Below, one piece after another: positions 8,879 through 17,651 of a DNA stretch of 64,000 nucleotides (the stretch's first letter is position 1; every line of letters begins with the position of its first letter). This DNA is from Eubacteriaceae bacterium CHKCI004 (GTDB lineage: Bacteria > Bacillota > Clostridia > Lachnospirales > Lachnospiraceae). The notes under the pieces were generated by a model. That model did not search any database and was not told the origin of the DNA. It was given only the letters and a program-made list of their open reading frames with translations. The position numbers were made by a program, and so were the translations under genes. The DNA lies in the NCBI GenBank assembly GCA_900016875.1, contig FCNR01000032.1:120699-184698 (forward strand). The letters are read 5' to 3'.

Positions 8879-9319
8879 ATGAAAAGAATTTTTTTGATAA
8901 TAACAGCAATTTTGACGCTTCTCCTTGGCGGCTGCCAGGCGAAGGACGAAACAGATATCTCCGCTTACAGCGACGATATTGCAAAAGCACAGGAAATCTC
9001 GGTAGTTTCCGCTGATTCATCAGAAGTCCTTGAAACGATTTCTTCCAAAGATGATATAGAACATTTTATTCAGACACTGGATCTGAAAAAATGGAAATTT
9101 ACAACATTGCCTGACAATGCAGCAGAGATTGGCTCTTTCCGTTTCGCACAGGAGGAAACAATCAAATATACACAGACGGATACCGACGGAGAACTTCATA
9201 CCGTTGCCACTATTACCCTGTATGACGGCTCTTACATCGGTTTTGAGACTGGCAATTTGCATATGACTTTTGAAGTGAGTGAAGCTGCCGCAGAGTATCT
9301 GAATGGGTATTTTATGTAG
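8879..9319 (+). CDS. Putative lipoprotein, co-transcribed with XRE gene
   Basis: A 146-residue predicted lipoprotein. MKRIFLIITAILTLLLGGC is a lipoprotein signal peptide with the lipobox LGGC, so the mature protein would be anchored on the outer face of the membrane at Cys19. The rest is a small mixed alpha/beta domain I do not recognise. The start at 8879 is chosen because AGGGAAG lies about 11 nt upstream and the signal peptide begins there; GTG at 8867 is an alternative. Being coupled to the membrane XRE regulator, it may belong to the same sensing pathway, which is inference. It converges closely on the molybdenum operon. Confidence 0.65.
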   Translation: MKRIFLIITAILTLLLGGCQAKDETDISAYSDDIAKAQEISVVSADSSEVLETISSKDDIEHFIQTLDLKKWKFTTLPDNAAEIGSFRFAQEETIKYTQTDTDGELHTVATITLYDGSYIGFETGNLHMTFEVSEAAAEYLNGYFM

Positions 9320-9327
9320 TTTTCTTC

Positions 9328-10263
9328 TCACTTTCTCGCGCACTCTCCGTCGCGTCCCGTGAGAATCCGGATGCCGTGATCCAGCTGGTCGAGCACCAGG
9401 TCGAGGCACTCTTTCACAGCCTTCGGGCTGCCCGGCAGGTTGACGATGAGAGTTTTGTGGCGGATGACAGATGCTTCCCGGGAGAGCATGGCCCGCCTTG
9501 TAATCTGCATGGAACCGGCGCGGATAGCCTCGGCGATGCCCGGGGCGTTCCGTGTAGCCACCGCCAGGGTAGCTTCCGGTGTGCAGTCCCTCTCGGAAAA
9601 TCCGGTACCGCCGGTGGTGAGGATCAGGTTCACCTGCCGCTGGTCGGAAAGACGAATGAGCTGCGCTTTTATCTTCGTCACATCGTCAGGCAGAAGCAGT
9701 GTTTCGATTACTTTATAGCCTGCCTTCTGCAGTTCCTCCACAATGACCGGTCCGCTCTTATCTTCCCGCTGTCCGGCGGCTCCCTTATCGCTCAGGGTGA
9801 TGACCGCCGCAGTGAGAGGCCGCTCCGGGTCTTCCGGCAGGAGAATGACCTCGTCACCCACCCGGATGTGTCCGGGCTTTCGCACCTCGGCAAAGACGCC
9901 TTCCCGAGGCATGATGCAGTCGCCCATGGTCTGGTAGATGGCGCAGTGGCTGTGACATTCCTTGCCGATCTGGGTCATCTCAAGTTCCGCTTCCCCAATC
10001 TGAAAACGGCTGCCCACCGGTAAACTGGAGAAATCAAATCCTTCCACGATGAGATTCTCTCCAAAAGCGCCAAAGTTCACATCGGCGCCTTTCTCCCGAA
10101 ATGCTTCTATCTTTTCCAGGGAAAGAAGGCTCACCTGGCGATGCCAGTTTCCGCCGTGGGCGTCTCCCTCAATGCCCCAGTTCACTTTTAAATTCGCCTC
10201 CGGCACCTCTGTTTTCTGGGTGCCCCGACGTTCGCTGATACATATCCCTCTGATAATTCCCAT
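9328..10263 (-). CDS. MOSC-MogA fusion, molybdenum cofactor biosynthesis
   Basis: A 311-residue two-domain protein. Residues 1-145 are a MOSC domain (EANLKVNWGIEGDAHGG, then FGAFGENL, with ECHSHC near 105). MOSC domains bind sulfur or molybdopterin on Cys and His residues. Residues 150-311 are a MogA/MoaB-type domain, with TTGGTGFSERDCTPEAT and NLPGSPKAVKECL, that adenylylates molybdopterin before metal insertion. The two functions in one chain suggest channelling from molybdopterin to a finished, possibly sulfurated, cofactor. It is last in the xdhC-moaC-moaA operon, 23 nt after moaA. Confidence 0.88.
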   Translation of the reverse strand: MGIIRGICISERRGTQKTEVPEANLKVNWGIEGDAHGGNWHRQVSLLSLEKIEAFREKGADVNFGAFGENLIVEGFDFSSLPVGSRFQIGEAELEMTQIGKECHSHCAIYQTMGDCIMPREGVFAEVRKPGHIRVGDEVILLPEDPERPLTAAVITLSDKGAAGQREDKSGPVIVEELQKAGYKVIETLLLPDDVTKIKAQLIRLSDQRQVNLILTTGGTGFSERDCTPEATLAVATRNAPGIAEAIRAGSMQITRRAMLSREASVIRHKTLIVNLPGSPKAVKECLDLVLDQLDHGIRILTGRDGECARK

Positions 10264-10286
10264 ATTTTCCTCCGATATTTTCTCTG

Positions 10287-11294
10287 TCAGCCGCCAATAG
10301 ATATCATCTTTTTATTTTCCGTAATCTCGTCGGCACGCTCAAAACAGTGAGCCTGCGGCTTCTGGTAGATGGCTTCCGCCAGCAGATTTTTCAGTTCTGC
10401 CGAAGGCTGCGTCCCCTGTTGCAGCCGCGAAGGCTGTCCCGCCGCAAATTCCTTCCGCAGCGCCCGGCGCAGGTCCACGGAGGTTCCGTAGCACAGGCAG
10501 GGCTTGATCTCGCCCTGGGCGCTCATGCGGATGCGGTTGCAGTGATTGCAGAACTTCCCGTGCATGGCGCTGATGAAACCGACGCCGCCGGCAAATCCCG
10601 GGATGGAGTAATAGCAGGCCGGGCCGTTGCCGTGAATAGAAATGTCTTCTTTTAAGGCAGGATATTTTTCCCGGATGCGGCGGAGAAGTTCTTCGTTGGA
10701 GACACCGGAGTAGGTCTTTCCCGCTCCAATCGGCATGATCTCGATGAACCGCACATCCACCGGGTGGCTGCGGGCATAGGCGATCATCTGCTCCCAGCCG
10801 TCTTCATTGACTCCTTTCAGGAGAACCGTGTTGATTTTTACCTGAAGGCCGGCATCCACCGCCGCCTCGATGCTTTCCATAACCTGCAGGAAAGCGTCCT
10901 GCCCGGTTATCTGCCTGTAAAGCGTCCAGTCCATGGTATCAAGGCTCACATTAACGCTTTTTAAGCCGTTTGCCAGAAGATCCGGCAGATACTTTTTCAG
11001 CAGAACTCCGTTGGTGGTCAGCGTCACGCTGTCGATGCCGGGGATATCCCGGAGCATGCCGATGAGCGCCGGGGCTCCCCGCCGCACCAGCGGCTCCCCG
11101 CCGGTCACCTTGATTTTACGGATGCCAAGTTCCGCCGCTGCGGTGCAGACCTGCACCACCTCCTCAAAGGTCAGAAGATGAGACATGGGGACGATCTCCA
11201 CGCCCTCCGGCATACAGTACCGGCACCGGAGATTACATTTATCCGTAATAGAAATGCGCATATAATCAATCTTTCTGCCATACTGGTCTCTCAT
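10287..11294 (-). CDS. moaA: GTP 3',8-cyclase MoaA
   Basis: A 335-residue radical SAM enzyme that converts GTP to 3',8-cyclo-GTP, the first step of molybdenum cofactor synthesis. The N-terminal cluster motif is CNLRCRYC (CxxxCxxC) and the SAM-binding region is VTGGEPLVRRG. The C-terminal substrate-side cluster is FCNHCNRIRMSAQGEIKPCLC. Length and motif order are normal, although the usual C-terminal GG tail is replaced by SIGG. It lies between moaC (45 nt) and the MOSC-MogA gene (23 nt) in one operon. Confidence 0.95.
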   Translation of the reverse strand: MRDQYGRKIDYMRISITDKCNLRCRYCMPEGVEIVPMSHLLTFEEVVQVCTAAAELGIRKIKVTGGEPLVRRGAPALIGMLRDIPGIDSVTLTTNGVLLKKYLPDLLANGLKSVNVSLDTMDWTLYRQITGQDAFLQVMESIEAAVDAGLQVKINTVLLKGVNEDGWEQMIAYARSHPVDVRFIEIMPIGAGKTYSGVSNEELLRRIREKYPALKEDISIHGNGPACYYSIPGFAGGVGFISAMHGKFCNHCNRIRMSAQGEIKPCLCYGTSVDLRRALRKEFAAGQPSRLQQGTQPSAELKNLLAEAIYQKPQAHCFERADEITENKKMISIGG

Positions 11295-11339
11295 ACCTTC
11301 GCCCCCTGCCTGTCAATCTTCTCATTTCCTCTTCTGCTC

Positions 11340-11810
11340 TCAGAACGAAAAATTCCCGCTCTTGCCGCCGGTCTTCGTACACAGATGAATACTGTGCATT
11401 TCCATCCGCTTGTCGATGGCCTTGCACATGTCATAGATAGTCAGGAGGGCCACCTGCACGCCGGTGAGCGCCTCCATCTCCACGCCGGTCTTCCCGGTAG
11501 TTTTTACCCGGCAGAAGGCCGTGATCTCGTTTTTGTTCCCGTCGCTCTCAAAATCTATCTTTACGCTGGTCAGCTGCAGCAGGTGGCAGAGAGGAATCAA
11601 TTCGGAAGTCTTTTTGGCTCCCATGATTCCGGCGATGCGCGCCGTCCCGAGGACGTCGCCTTTCGCCATATGCCCTTCCATCACCTTCCGGAAGCACTCT
11701 CTGCTCATGCGGATAACTCCCTGGGCCACTGCCTCCCGCTCTGTCTCTTTTTTGCCGCTCACGTCAACCATCACCGCGTTGCCGTCGGCGTCAAAATGAC
11801 TGAATTCCAT
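11340..11810 (-). CDS. moaC: Cyclic pyranopterin monophosphate synthase MoaC
   Basis: A 156-residue MoaC, the partner of MoaA that forms cyclic pyranopterin monophosphate. Conserved segments are [46 protein letters not shown] and the catalytic-region [23 protein letters not shown] with KAIDK. The start MEFSHFD at 11810 is preferred: a GAAAGGA ribosome site precedes it and the family begins here. The frame is open to 11870 but overlaps the upstream gene's end. moaD and moaE are absent, so molybdopterin synthase must be encoded elsewhere. Confidence 0.93.
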   Translation of the reverse strand: MEFSHFDADGNAVMVDVSGKKETEREAVAQGVIRMSRECFRKVMEGHMAKGDVLGTARIAGIMGAKKTSELIPLCHLLQLTSVKIDFESDGNKNEITAFCRVKTTGKTGVEMEALTGVQVALLTIYDMCKAIDKRMEMHSIHLCTKTGGKSGNFSF

Positions 11811-11851
11811 ATCTGTTTCTGTCCTTTCTCCATTTTCTCCGGCCGCCCTGC

Positions 11852-12871
11852 TCATTTTCCAAATCCGCAATTAGGAAATGTACAGACATCACAGTTCAGG
11901 CACAGGCCGCCCTGTCCAAGCGCCGCCAGCTCGTCCGCCGTCACCGGATCGTCCGCCATAAGTCTCGGCAGAATCAGGTCAAATATCGTCCGTTTCGCGT
12001 ACATGACACAGCCCGGCAGTCCCACCACAGGAATCGTTTCTTTATAGTAGCTTAACAGGAACATGGCTCCCGGCAGCACCGGCGCACCGTAAGAAACAAT
12101 GCGTGCTCCTGTGTTTTTAATGGCCAGCGGCGTCCGATCGTCCGGATCCACGCTCATGCCGCCGGTGCAGATTACCATATCCGCGCCGTTTTCAATGTGC
12201 GTGAGAATGGCCGCTGTGATCTTTTCATGGTCGTCGTCGCAGAGAATCTGCCCGATGACCTCCGTATCAAACTCTGCCAGTTTATCAAGGATGACCGGGG
12301 TAAATTCGTCTTTGATTCTGTGGTGATAGACTTCGCTTCCGGTGGTCACAATGCCCACTTTTTTATGAACAAAGGGCAGAAGCTGGAAGATCGGCTCATC
12401 CCCGCACATTTCCTTCACCTTTTCCATCTTTTCTTTCTCAATGACCAGCGGGATAATGCGGGTGCCCGCCAGCTTATCCCCTCTGTGCACCGTAAAATTA
12501 CCGTGACGGGAGGCGATCATCATCTGCCCGAAACCGTTGACAAGACGCATCTTGGCATCGTCCACCTTTAAAAGTCCGTCGATATCCGCCACCAGCTCAA
12601 TCTTTCCCTCTTTCACCGGAGTCGGGTGCATATGATTCCCTTTACATATCTCGTAAAGCACCTGCGCCGCGTCATTTTCATGCAGCATATTTTCGTCGTT
12701 TTCCCAGATGTACACGTTCTCCTTACCCACGCTCAGCAGCACCGGGATATCTTCCTCCCGGATCACATGTCCTTTGCGAAATACGGCGTCTTTGGTCACG
12801 CCCTTGATGATCTGTGTTATATCGTGGCACAAAATCTGTCCCACCGCGTCTTCTGTCCGCATCAATTTCAT
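11852..12871 (-). CDS. Molybdopterin-binding protein with C-terminal Cys cluster
   Basis: A 339-residue MoeA/MogA-related protein. The first part resembles the MoeA N-terminal region ([15 protein letters not shown] and FRKGHVI). Residues 170-315 form a molybdopterin-binding MoCF domain ([35 protein letters not shown]). The C-terminus ends in [12 protein letters not shown], a Cys-rich tail that could hold an iron-sulfur cluster or metal. Such proteins accompany XdhC in clostridial molybdenum hydroxylase clusters. It may stand in for MoeA, which is absent. The ATG at 12871 with AGGAAG upstream is preferred to GTG at 12880. Confidence 0.82.
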   Translation of the reverse strand: MKLMRTEDAVGQILCHDITQIIKGVTKDAVFRKGHVIREEDIPVLLSVGKENVYIWENDENMLHENDAAQVLYEICKGNHMHPTPVKEGKIELVADIDGLLKVDDAKMRLVNGFGQMMIASRHGNFTVHRGDKLAGTRIIPLVIEKEKMEKVKEMCGDEPIFQLLPFVHKKVGIVTTGSEVYHHRIKDEFTPVILDKLAEFDTEVIGQILCDDDHEKITAAILTHIENGADMVICTGGMSVDPDDRTPLAIKNTGARIVSYGAPVLPGAMFLLSYYKETIPVVGLPGCVMYAKRTIFDLILPRLMADDPVTADELAALGQGGLCLNCDVCTFPNCGFGK

Positions 12872-12914
12872 TCTATTCACTTCCTGTCTGTTATACTTAT
12901 ATTTTATGCGAGGC

Positions 12915-13925
12915 TCAGTACTCCGCGCCCAGATCCTCGATCAACACATCCATATTTCCACCGCATGCCATACCGTCCCGGGCCGCCACGTCGGCGTCCA
13001 TCACAAAATGGTACAGACAGGATCTTCCCGTACCTGCTATGGCCGCCGCCCGCCGGATGACCTGGCTCTCTCCCAGTCCTCCGCCGATGGTGCCGCGGAT
13101 GCTGCCGTCGGCAAAGACCAGCATTTTTGCCCCCTCTTTTCTCGGCGTGGAGCCGGAAGCGCGAACGATAGTCGCCACCGCCGCCGGTTCCAGGCAGAAG
13201 GCGATCTCTTCCACGATGGACGGTTCCAGATCGGTCTGGATACTATCTTCTCTCCGGTCGGTACGTTTCACCAGAATCAGCTCTGCCAGAATGGAAACAG
13301 CGATCTCCTCCGGCGTGACCGCCTTAATATCAAGACCGATGGGCGTATGGACAAAGTCCAGCCGTTCCTGGGGCACGCCCTCTTTCCGGAACATGGCAAA
13401 CTGCGCCTGCACCCGCCTTCTTGATCCGATCATTCCAAGATACCCCGGCAGTTCCCGTTCAAGAAGATAACGCAGACAGTCTCCGTCACAGCTGTGTCCT
13501 CTGGTTACGATGACCACGTAATCACAGCTCGCCACCTGCACGCCGGCTAGCGCTTGCATAAAGGGTGCACATATGACTTTCTCCGCGTCCGGAAACCTTG
13601 ACGTGTTGGCAAACTCTTCTCTCTCATCAATGACCCACGGTGTAAAACCTGTTTTTACCGCGAAGGAACAGAGTTCTTTTGAAATATGCCCGCCACCTAA
13701 AATGATCAGCCGGGCCTTTGGTCCCGCCGGCTCACAAATCCGGATCTCCGACTCATTTTCCTCCATAACGGGAACAAGGGAGAAAGACGCATCTTTCCCC
13801 CTGAGAATGTATTTATCGCAAACTGCCTGTTGTTCCGGTCTGTTTTTGCCAAGTACTGTCATCAGCCGGCACGTTTCACCTGCGCGAAGCGCCGACGCCA
13901 GTTCTTTATAACAATCTTTTACCAT
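12915..13925 (-). CDS. XdhC/CoxI family protein
   Basis: A 336-residue XdhC-family chaperone, which in other bacteria binds molybdenum cofactor and promotes its sulfuration and insertion into xanthine dehydrogenase-like enzymes. The C-terminal XdhC domain has ASGSTPRKEGAKMLVFADGS and GTIGGGLGES. A Rossmann-type domain (LIILGGGHISKELC) and the CDYVVIVTRGHSCDGDCLRYLL segment lie before it. It is the first gene of the molybdenum cofactor operon. The hydroxylase subunits themselves are not in this window, so the client is inferred. The start at 13925 has AAGGAG just upstream; GTG/ATG alternatives lie five codons earlier. Confidence 0.85.
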   Translation of the reverse strand: MVKDCYKELASALRAGETCRLMTVLGKNRPEQQAVCDKYILRGKDASFSLVPVMEENESEIRICEPAGPKARLIILGGGHISKELCSFAVKTGFTPWVIDEREEFANTSRFPDAEKVICAPFMQALAGVQVASCDYVVIVTRGHSCDGDCLRYLLERELPGYLGMIGSRRRVQAQFAMFRKEGVPQERLDFVHTPIGLDIKAVTPEEIAVSILAELILVKRTDRREDSIQTDLEPSIVEEIAFCLEPAAVATIVRASGSTPRKEGAKMLVFADGSIRGTIGGGLGESQVIRRAAAIAGTGRSCLYHFVMDADVAARDGMACGGNMDVLIEDLGAEY

Positions 13926-13992
13926 AATTCTCCTTATCATTTTACCTGAAAATACATTGTATCACAGCCGTTCCATATCATACCTGGTAATT

Positions 13993-14021
13993 ATTGTACT
14001 TCTTTCGGCAGTTCCCGTCAA
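13993..14021 (-). promoter_or_regulatory. Promoter of molybdenum cofactor operon
   Basis: TTGACG (14016-14021), 17 bp, TACAAT (13993-13998) on the minus strand, about 60 nt upstream of the xdhC-family gene. This is a near-consensus sigma-A promoter. No molybdate-riboswitch or ModE site was recognised in the short leader. Confidence 0.6.
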
Positions 14022-14044
14022 ATATATATTTCTTCTGATTTTCT

Positions 14045-14830
14045 TTATTTCTGAATCATCTCTCCTGCCATGGCAAGCATTTCCTGTGGACTGACATCTG
14101 TATCAAAGCCCTGAATCATATAGGAGACTCCATCTTTTTCCCACTGTACAGACGAAGACTCCCGTACCTCCACCTTATCATTTCCATAGGAAATGTAATA
14201 ATTGCCGGCTGCTTCCAGATTCTTATCTTCTGCAGTGGCCTGATAATCTGCCGGCACAAATTTATAGGTGGATTGGAAAAATTCCACTGTAATACCGTCA
14301 TATTCCGCTGTCAGATCTGCCGCCCTGTCGTCTGCCATACGCTCATCTGCCGCATGAATACTGCAGTTTAATTCTTTTCCTGACGCATTTTTATAAATGA
14401 CGCCCAGTTCTTTTACTTTAAATATCTTATTTCCGTCTTCATCCAAAGCATTAAAAGCGTCGGTATTGAGTTCCGTATACCGGTAGCCGTTGGAAAAGCT
14501 CTCTACTGCGTCGGTCTTGATCCCTACTTTCTTTTCCATGCTGTCCAGATCATTCCAGTCTGTGGAAGTCTTATAATCTGCTATATTGGTTGTGGATACG
14601 TAGCTGACAGCTGTGCCTCCCGCAAAGATTCCCGCCGGAACCAGCAGACAGATGCATGCCGCCGCTGCTATATATTTTTTAAAATGTGATCTCTTTTTCA
14701 TGGTTGATTCCTCCTGTCTCGCCGTTATCTCCATATCAATTCTTGTTTTCAAAAAATCTGAAACTCCGATGTGCTCGGTTTCCCTTTTTAATTCTTTTCG
14801 GAGCAGACTGTCAAATCTATCCTCTTTCAT
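14045..14830 (-). CDS. Anti-sigma factor-like membrane protein
   Basis: A 261-residue protein. The N-terminal 60 residues are cytoplasmic and charged and would bind the sigma factor. One membrane segment follows (residues about 51-70, YIAAAACICLLVPAGIFAGG), then an extracytoplasmic domain of about 190 residues. The late segment GVSYMIQGFDTDVSPQEMLAMAGEMI resembles the DUF4367 type found in clostridial anti-sigma factors. The gene starts 14 nt inside the ECF sigma gene, the normal arrangement for a sigma/anti-sigma pair. The inducing signal is unknown. Confidence 0.75.
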   Translation of the reverse strand: MKEDRFDSLLRKELKRETEHIGVSDFLKTRIDMEITARQEESTMKKRSHFKKYIAAAACICLLVPAGIFAGGTAVSYVSTTNIADYKTSTDWNDLDSMEKKVGIKTDAVESFSNGYRYTELNTDAFNALDEDGNKIFKVKELGVIYKNASGKELNCSIHAADERMADDRAADLTAEYDGITVEFFQSTYKFVPADYQATAEDKNLEAAGNYYISYGNDKVEVRESSSVQWEKDGVSYMIQGFDTDVSPQEMLAMAGEMIQK

Positions 14831-15422
14831 AAATTATCCTCCCTGTCTCTTCCTCTCCGGCATCAGATAGCATTTTTTTCAACTGCCTTCTGGCAAAATG
14901 CAGCCGGGACTTCACGGTTCCTTCCAGACAGCCGGTGATCTTTGCAATCTCATGTACACTCAGCTCATCATAATAATAAAGAACAATGACCAGCCGATGT
15001 TTTTCCGAAAGCCGGCGTACCGCCTTCGTAAGCTCTCCTGAGAATTCTCTGGCAATAGCTTCTTCCAGAGGTTCTCCGGATGTTTTTCCGGAAAATGTAC
15101 TTTCCAGATACCGTTCTCTCTCCAGATGCAACTCCATCTGTTCTTCCGGCATCTCTTTTTTCTGCTTCTTCATCAGTTTCCATCCAGTACGGACCAGACA
15201 TTTTAACATCCACGGCCGGAACCGGCTCTCATCCTTCAGCTCCTGAATGTGAAAATAACACTGTACGAAGGTCTCCTGCACAATATCCTCACTGTCCGCC
15301 AGATTATGACAAAGAAGCCACGCCGTCCGCATTGCCGTCTGCCTGTACCGCTCATACATAGCGCTAAAGGCGTCCTCATCGCCCTCTTTCCATTTTCTGA
15401 TCAATTCAACGTCTGTCTCCAT
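14817..15422 (-). CDS. ECF-type RNA polymerase sigma factor
   Basis: A 201-residue extracytoplasmic-function sigma factor with region 2 (AFSAMYERYRQTAMRTAWLL, then DSEDIVQETFVQCYF) and region 4 (LSEKHRLVIVLYYYDELSVHEIAKITG, then GTVKSRLHFAR). There is no region 3, as expected. GGGAGG lies 8 nt before ATG 15422; a GTG at 15431 is less good. It is co-translated with the membrane anti-sigma factor that probably holds it inactive. Upstream, TGAACC near 15510 resembles an ECF -35 element and hints at autoregulation, but this is weak. Confidence 0.88.
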   Translation of the reverse strand: METDVELIRKWKEGDEDAFSAMYERYRQTAMRTAWLLCHNLADSEDIVQETFVQCYFHIQELKDESRFRPWMLKCLVRTGWKLMKKQKKEMPEEQMELHLERERYLESTFSGKTSGEPLEEAIAREFSGELTKAVRRLSEKHRLVIVLYYYDELSVHEIAKITGCLEGTVKSRLHFARRQLKKMLSDAGEEETGRIIYERG

Positions 15423-15577
15423 GCTTACCACCTCCCTGTGTCTTTTTGACGCGTCTATCTATAAGAGCACAGTTCTTCTGTTTTGGTTCAAATAATTTAA
15501 AAAAATCTGCAAGCTGCTTTTCCGGTTTTCTGTCGGCCACTGCTTTGTCGGCCGCCGTATTCTCTCCCTGGACGTAA

Positions 15578-15614
15578 AAACAGCCGGCCGCTTTTTTAAG
15601 CCGACCGACTGTTT
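15578..15614 (-). terminator. Intrinsic terminator after HPt gene
   Basis: On the minus strand an AAACAG...CTGTTT hairpin with GC-rich arms (including G-U pairs) is followed by a short T-run. It sits about 20 nt after the HPt gene stop. Confidence 0.65.
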
Positions 15615-15634
15615 CTGTGCTGTATCCTTCTTAT

Positions 15635-16009
15635 TCAAATATATTCCCGTATTACGGCCGCAATCCTCTTATGTTCTTCATAAAGCTTGCTGACCTGGCC
15701 GTCCAGGCCGTCGAGCCCTTCCGGCTGTTTGTCTCTGGTGCTCTCCACGATGGGTACGTCAAGCTCATACAGCTGCCTCATGCCAAGATTGGTATATACG
15801 CCTTTGAGCGTGTGAGAATGGAAAAATACGTCCTCCACATTATGCTTCCGGAAAGCGTCAACAAGCTTGTCTATCTGGGTATCTTCCGCAAACAGACCGA
15901 GAAGTTCCACGTACAGCTCTTCCATGTTCATACATCGTGTCAGGGCATCCTTCACATCGCATTGTTCTTTTTCCATCGCCTTAATGATTCTGTTCATACT
16001 GTATTCCAT
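15635..16009 (-). CDS. Orphan HPt (histidine phosphotransfer) domain protein
   Basis: A 124-residue all-helical protein with the HPt signature FHSHTLKGVYTNLGM; the second His in HSHTLKG is the expected phosphorylation site. HPt proteins pass phosphate between receiver domains in phosphorelays. No hybrid kinase or receiver gene is adjacent, so the partners are elsewhere. The ribosome site before 16009 is poor (AAAGAAAG), and a second in-frame ATG lies four codons on. A terminator follows. Confidence 0.75.
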   Translation of the reverse strand: MEYSMNRIIKAMEKEQCDVKDALTRCMNMEELYVELLGLFAEDTQIDKLVDAFRKHNVEDVFFHSHTLKGVYTNLGMRQLYELDVPIVESTRDKQPEGLDGLDGQVSKLYEEHKRIAAVIREYI

Positions 16010-16201
16010 TCGCTTTCTTTTTAATCGCCTGAATTTCCTTTATTTACATAGAAGTATATCAAAAAATTTTGAAAAAACAAAGGTTTTTCGACAAAAAAGT
16101 ACTTCCATATTTTTACAGAGAACAAAAATGTCTCAGAAAATGCATTAGCCATCTTCCGGATTGTGGAAACCGCCGCCATGTCAAAGGATTGTCCGCTCTA
16201 T

Positions 16202-17401
16202 CTACAGCAGCCGCTCCAGATGAGGGAACACTTCCACGCTTCTCTTCAGGATTCCATGCATGTGGGCGATGGCGATACCGTAGTTAGTGATTGGTACCTT
16301 CTGATCTTTGGCACATTTCATCCTGTACCGGACCTCCCGTTCATTCAGCATGCAGCCTCCGCAGTGGATGACCAGCGCATAGGAGGAGAGGTCTTCCGGA
16401 AAACTCTGCCCGGAACAGGTGGCAATGGTGAGATTCTTCCCGGTATGTTTTTTCAGCCAGTTTGGAATCTTCACCGTTCCGATATCATCGCACTGACGGT
16501 GGTGGGTACATCCCTCAGCAATGAGGACAGTATCGCCGTCTTTTAGATCGTCAATGGCAGCCACGCCTTCCACCGCCGTATCAAGAAGGCCCTTATATCT
16601 TGCCATCAGAATTGAAAATGAAGTCAATAAAATATCCTCCGGCACATCAGCGGATACTTTTCCGAAAGCCTGGCTGTCCGTTATGACCATGGCAGGTTTT
16701 TCTGAAAGCTTCGGAAGAATTTCCGGCAGTTCCGTCTCCTTTACACAGATCGCCGCCCCGCCGGCTTCCAGAATATCCCGGATCACCTGCTGCTGCGGGA
16801 GAATAAGCCTCCCCTTAGGCGCTGCGCTGTCGATTGGAATCACTAAAACCACCAAGTCTCCAACTTTGATCAGGTCGCTGGCCAGTGGGCGCTCCGTACC
16901 GGCGTTTTTTCCGATTTGCGCGATTTTCTCTTTTAATTCATAAATGCCCTTCCCCTCCAGAGCGCTGACAAATATTTCATTGTCTTTGGCCGCCGGCACA
17001 GTTTCCAGAAGGTCTTTCTTATTATATACTGCCACATAAGGAATCTCCTTCTCCTCAAATAAGGAGATCAGCTCCCGGTCGCAGTCGGTGCAGCCTTCCG
17101 CCGCGTCCACTACCAGCACCGCCACATCTGTGCGGTTTAAAATCTGTCTTGTTTTCTGTACTCTTTTTTCTCCCAGAGTTCCTTCATCGTCGTATCCCGG
17201 CGTATCGATGATCATGACCGGACCGATGGGAAGAAGCTCCATGGCCTTTTTCACCGGATCGGTAGTGGTTCCCTTTGTCTCGGAGACCACCGCCATATCC
17301 TGTCCGGTCACAGCGTTCACAAGACTGGACTTTCCTGCGTTCCTTCTTCCAAAAAATCCGATATGTACTCTCTCTCCGGACGGCGTATCATTTAATCCCA
17401 T
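16202..17401 (-). CDS. hydF: [FeFe]-hydrogenase H-cluster maturation GTPase HydF
   Basis: A 399-residue HydF, the scaffold on which the 2Fe subcluster of [FeFe]-hydrogenase is built before transfer. The N-terminal GTPase has GRRNAGKSSLVN (G1), DTPGYDD (G3) and NKKD (G4). The C-terminal iron-sulfur domain has EGCTHHRQ and, about 50 residues later, HCGGCMLN, the CxH and HCxxC ligands typical of HydF. hydE and hydG are not adjacent. The presence of hydF implies a hydrogen-evolving fermentative anaerobe. It has its own strong promoter about 100 nt upstream. Confidence 0.95.
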   Translation of the reverse strand: MGLNDTPSGERVHIGFFGRRNAGKSSLVNAVTGQDMAVVSETKGTTTDPVKKAMELLPIGPVMIIDTPGYDDEGTLGEKRVQKTRQILNRTDVAVLVVDAAEGCTDCDRELISLFEEKEIPYVAVYNKKDLLETVPAAKDNEIFVSALEGKGIYELKEKIAQIGKNAGTERPLASDLIKVGDLVVLVIPIDSAAPKGRLILPQQQVIRDILEAGGAAICVKETELPEILPKLSEKPAMVITDSQAFGKVSADVPEDILLTSFSILMARYKGLLDTAVEGVAAIDDLKDGDTVLIAEGCTHHRQCDDIGTVKIPNWLKKHTGKNLTIATCSGQSFPEDLSSYALVIHCGGCMLNEREVRYRMKCAKDQKVPITNYGIAIAHMHGILKRSVEVFPHLERLL

Positions 17402-17499
17402 AATATTTTCACTTCTTTCTTTTCATTATTGTCATCGTACAGGCCGCATAGTTTTTGATAGTTCTGTTACTTTACGGCCCGCGCGGATTTTCTCCGTTT

Positions 17500-17528
17500 A
17501 TTATAAGGAAGCTCCCTTCTTTTTTCAA
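17500..17528 (-). promoter_or_regulatory. hydF promoter
   Basis: TTGAAA (17523-17528), 17 bp, TATAAT (17500-17505) on the minus strand: a near-perfect sigma-A promoter with a leader of about 90 nt before hydF. Confidence 0.7.
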
Positions 17529-17582
17529 GGCTGAGGGAAAAAGAGCTGAGAAAAGAAAGTGAACAAACCTGTCAGCTGAACA

Positions 17583-17642
17583 AAAAAAGGCGGCTGTTCT
17601 GATACAGCAGACTTTTACCGCCCGCGGCATCAGAACATGCCG
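17583..17642 (-). terminator. Terminator of the feo operon
   Basis: The inverted repeat CGGC-T-GTTCTGAT / ATCAGAAC-AT-GCCG encloses a loop of about 25 nt. On the minus strand it is followed by a run of seven T. It lies just after the stop of the Fur-like gene. Confidence 0.65.
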
Positions 17643-17651
17643 TCCAGTTTT

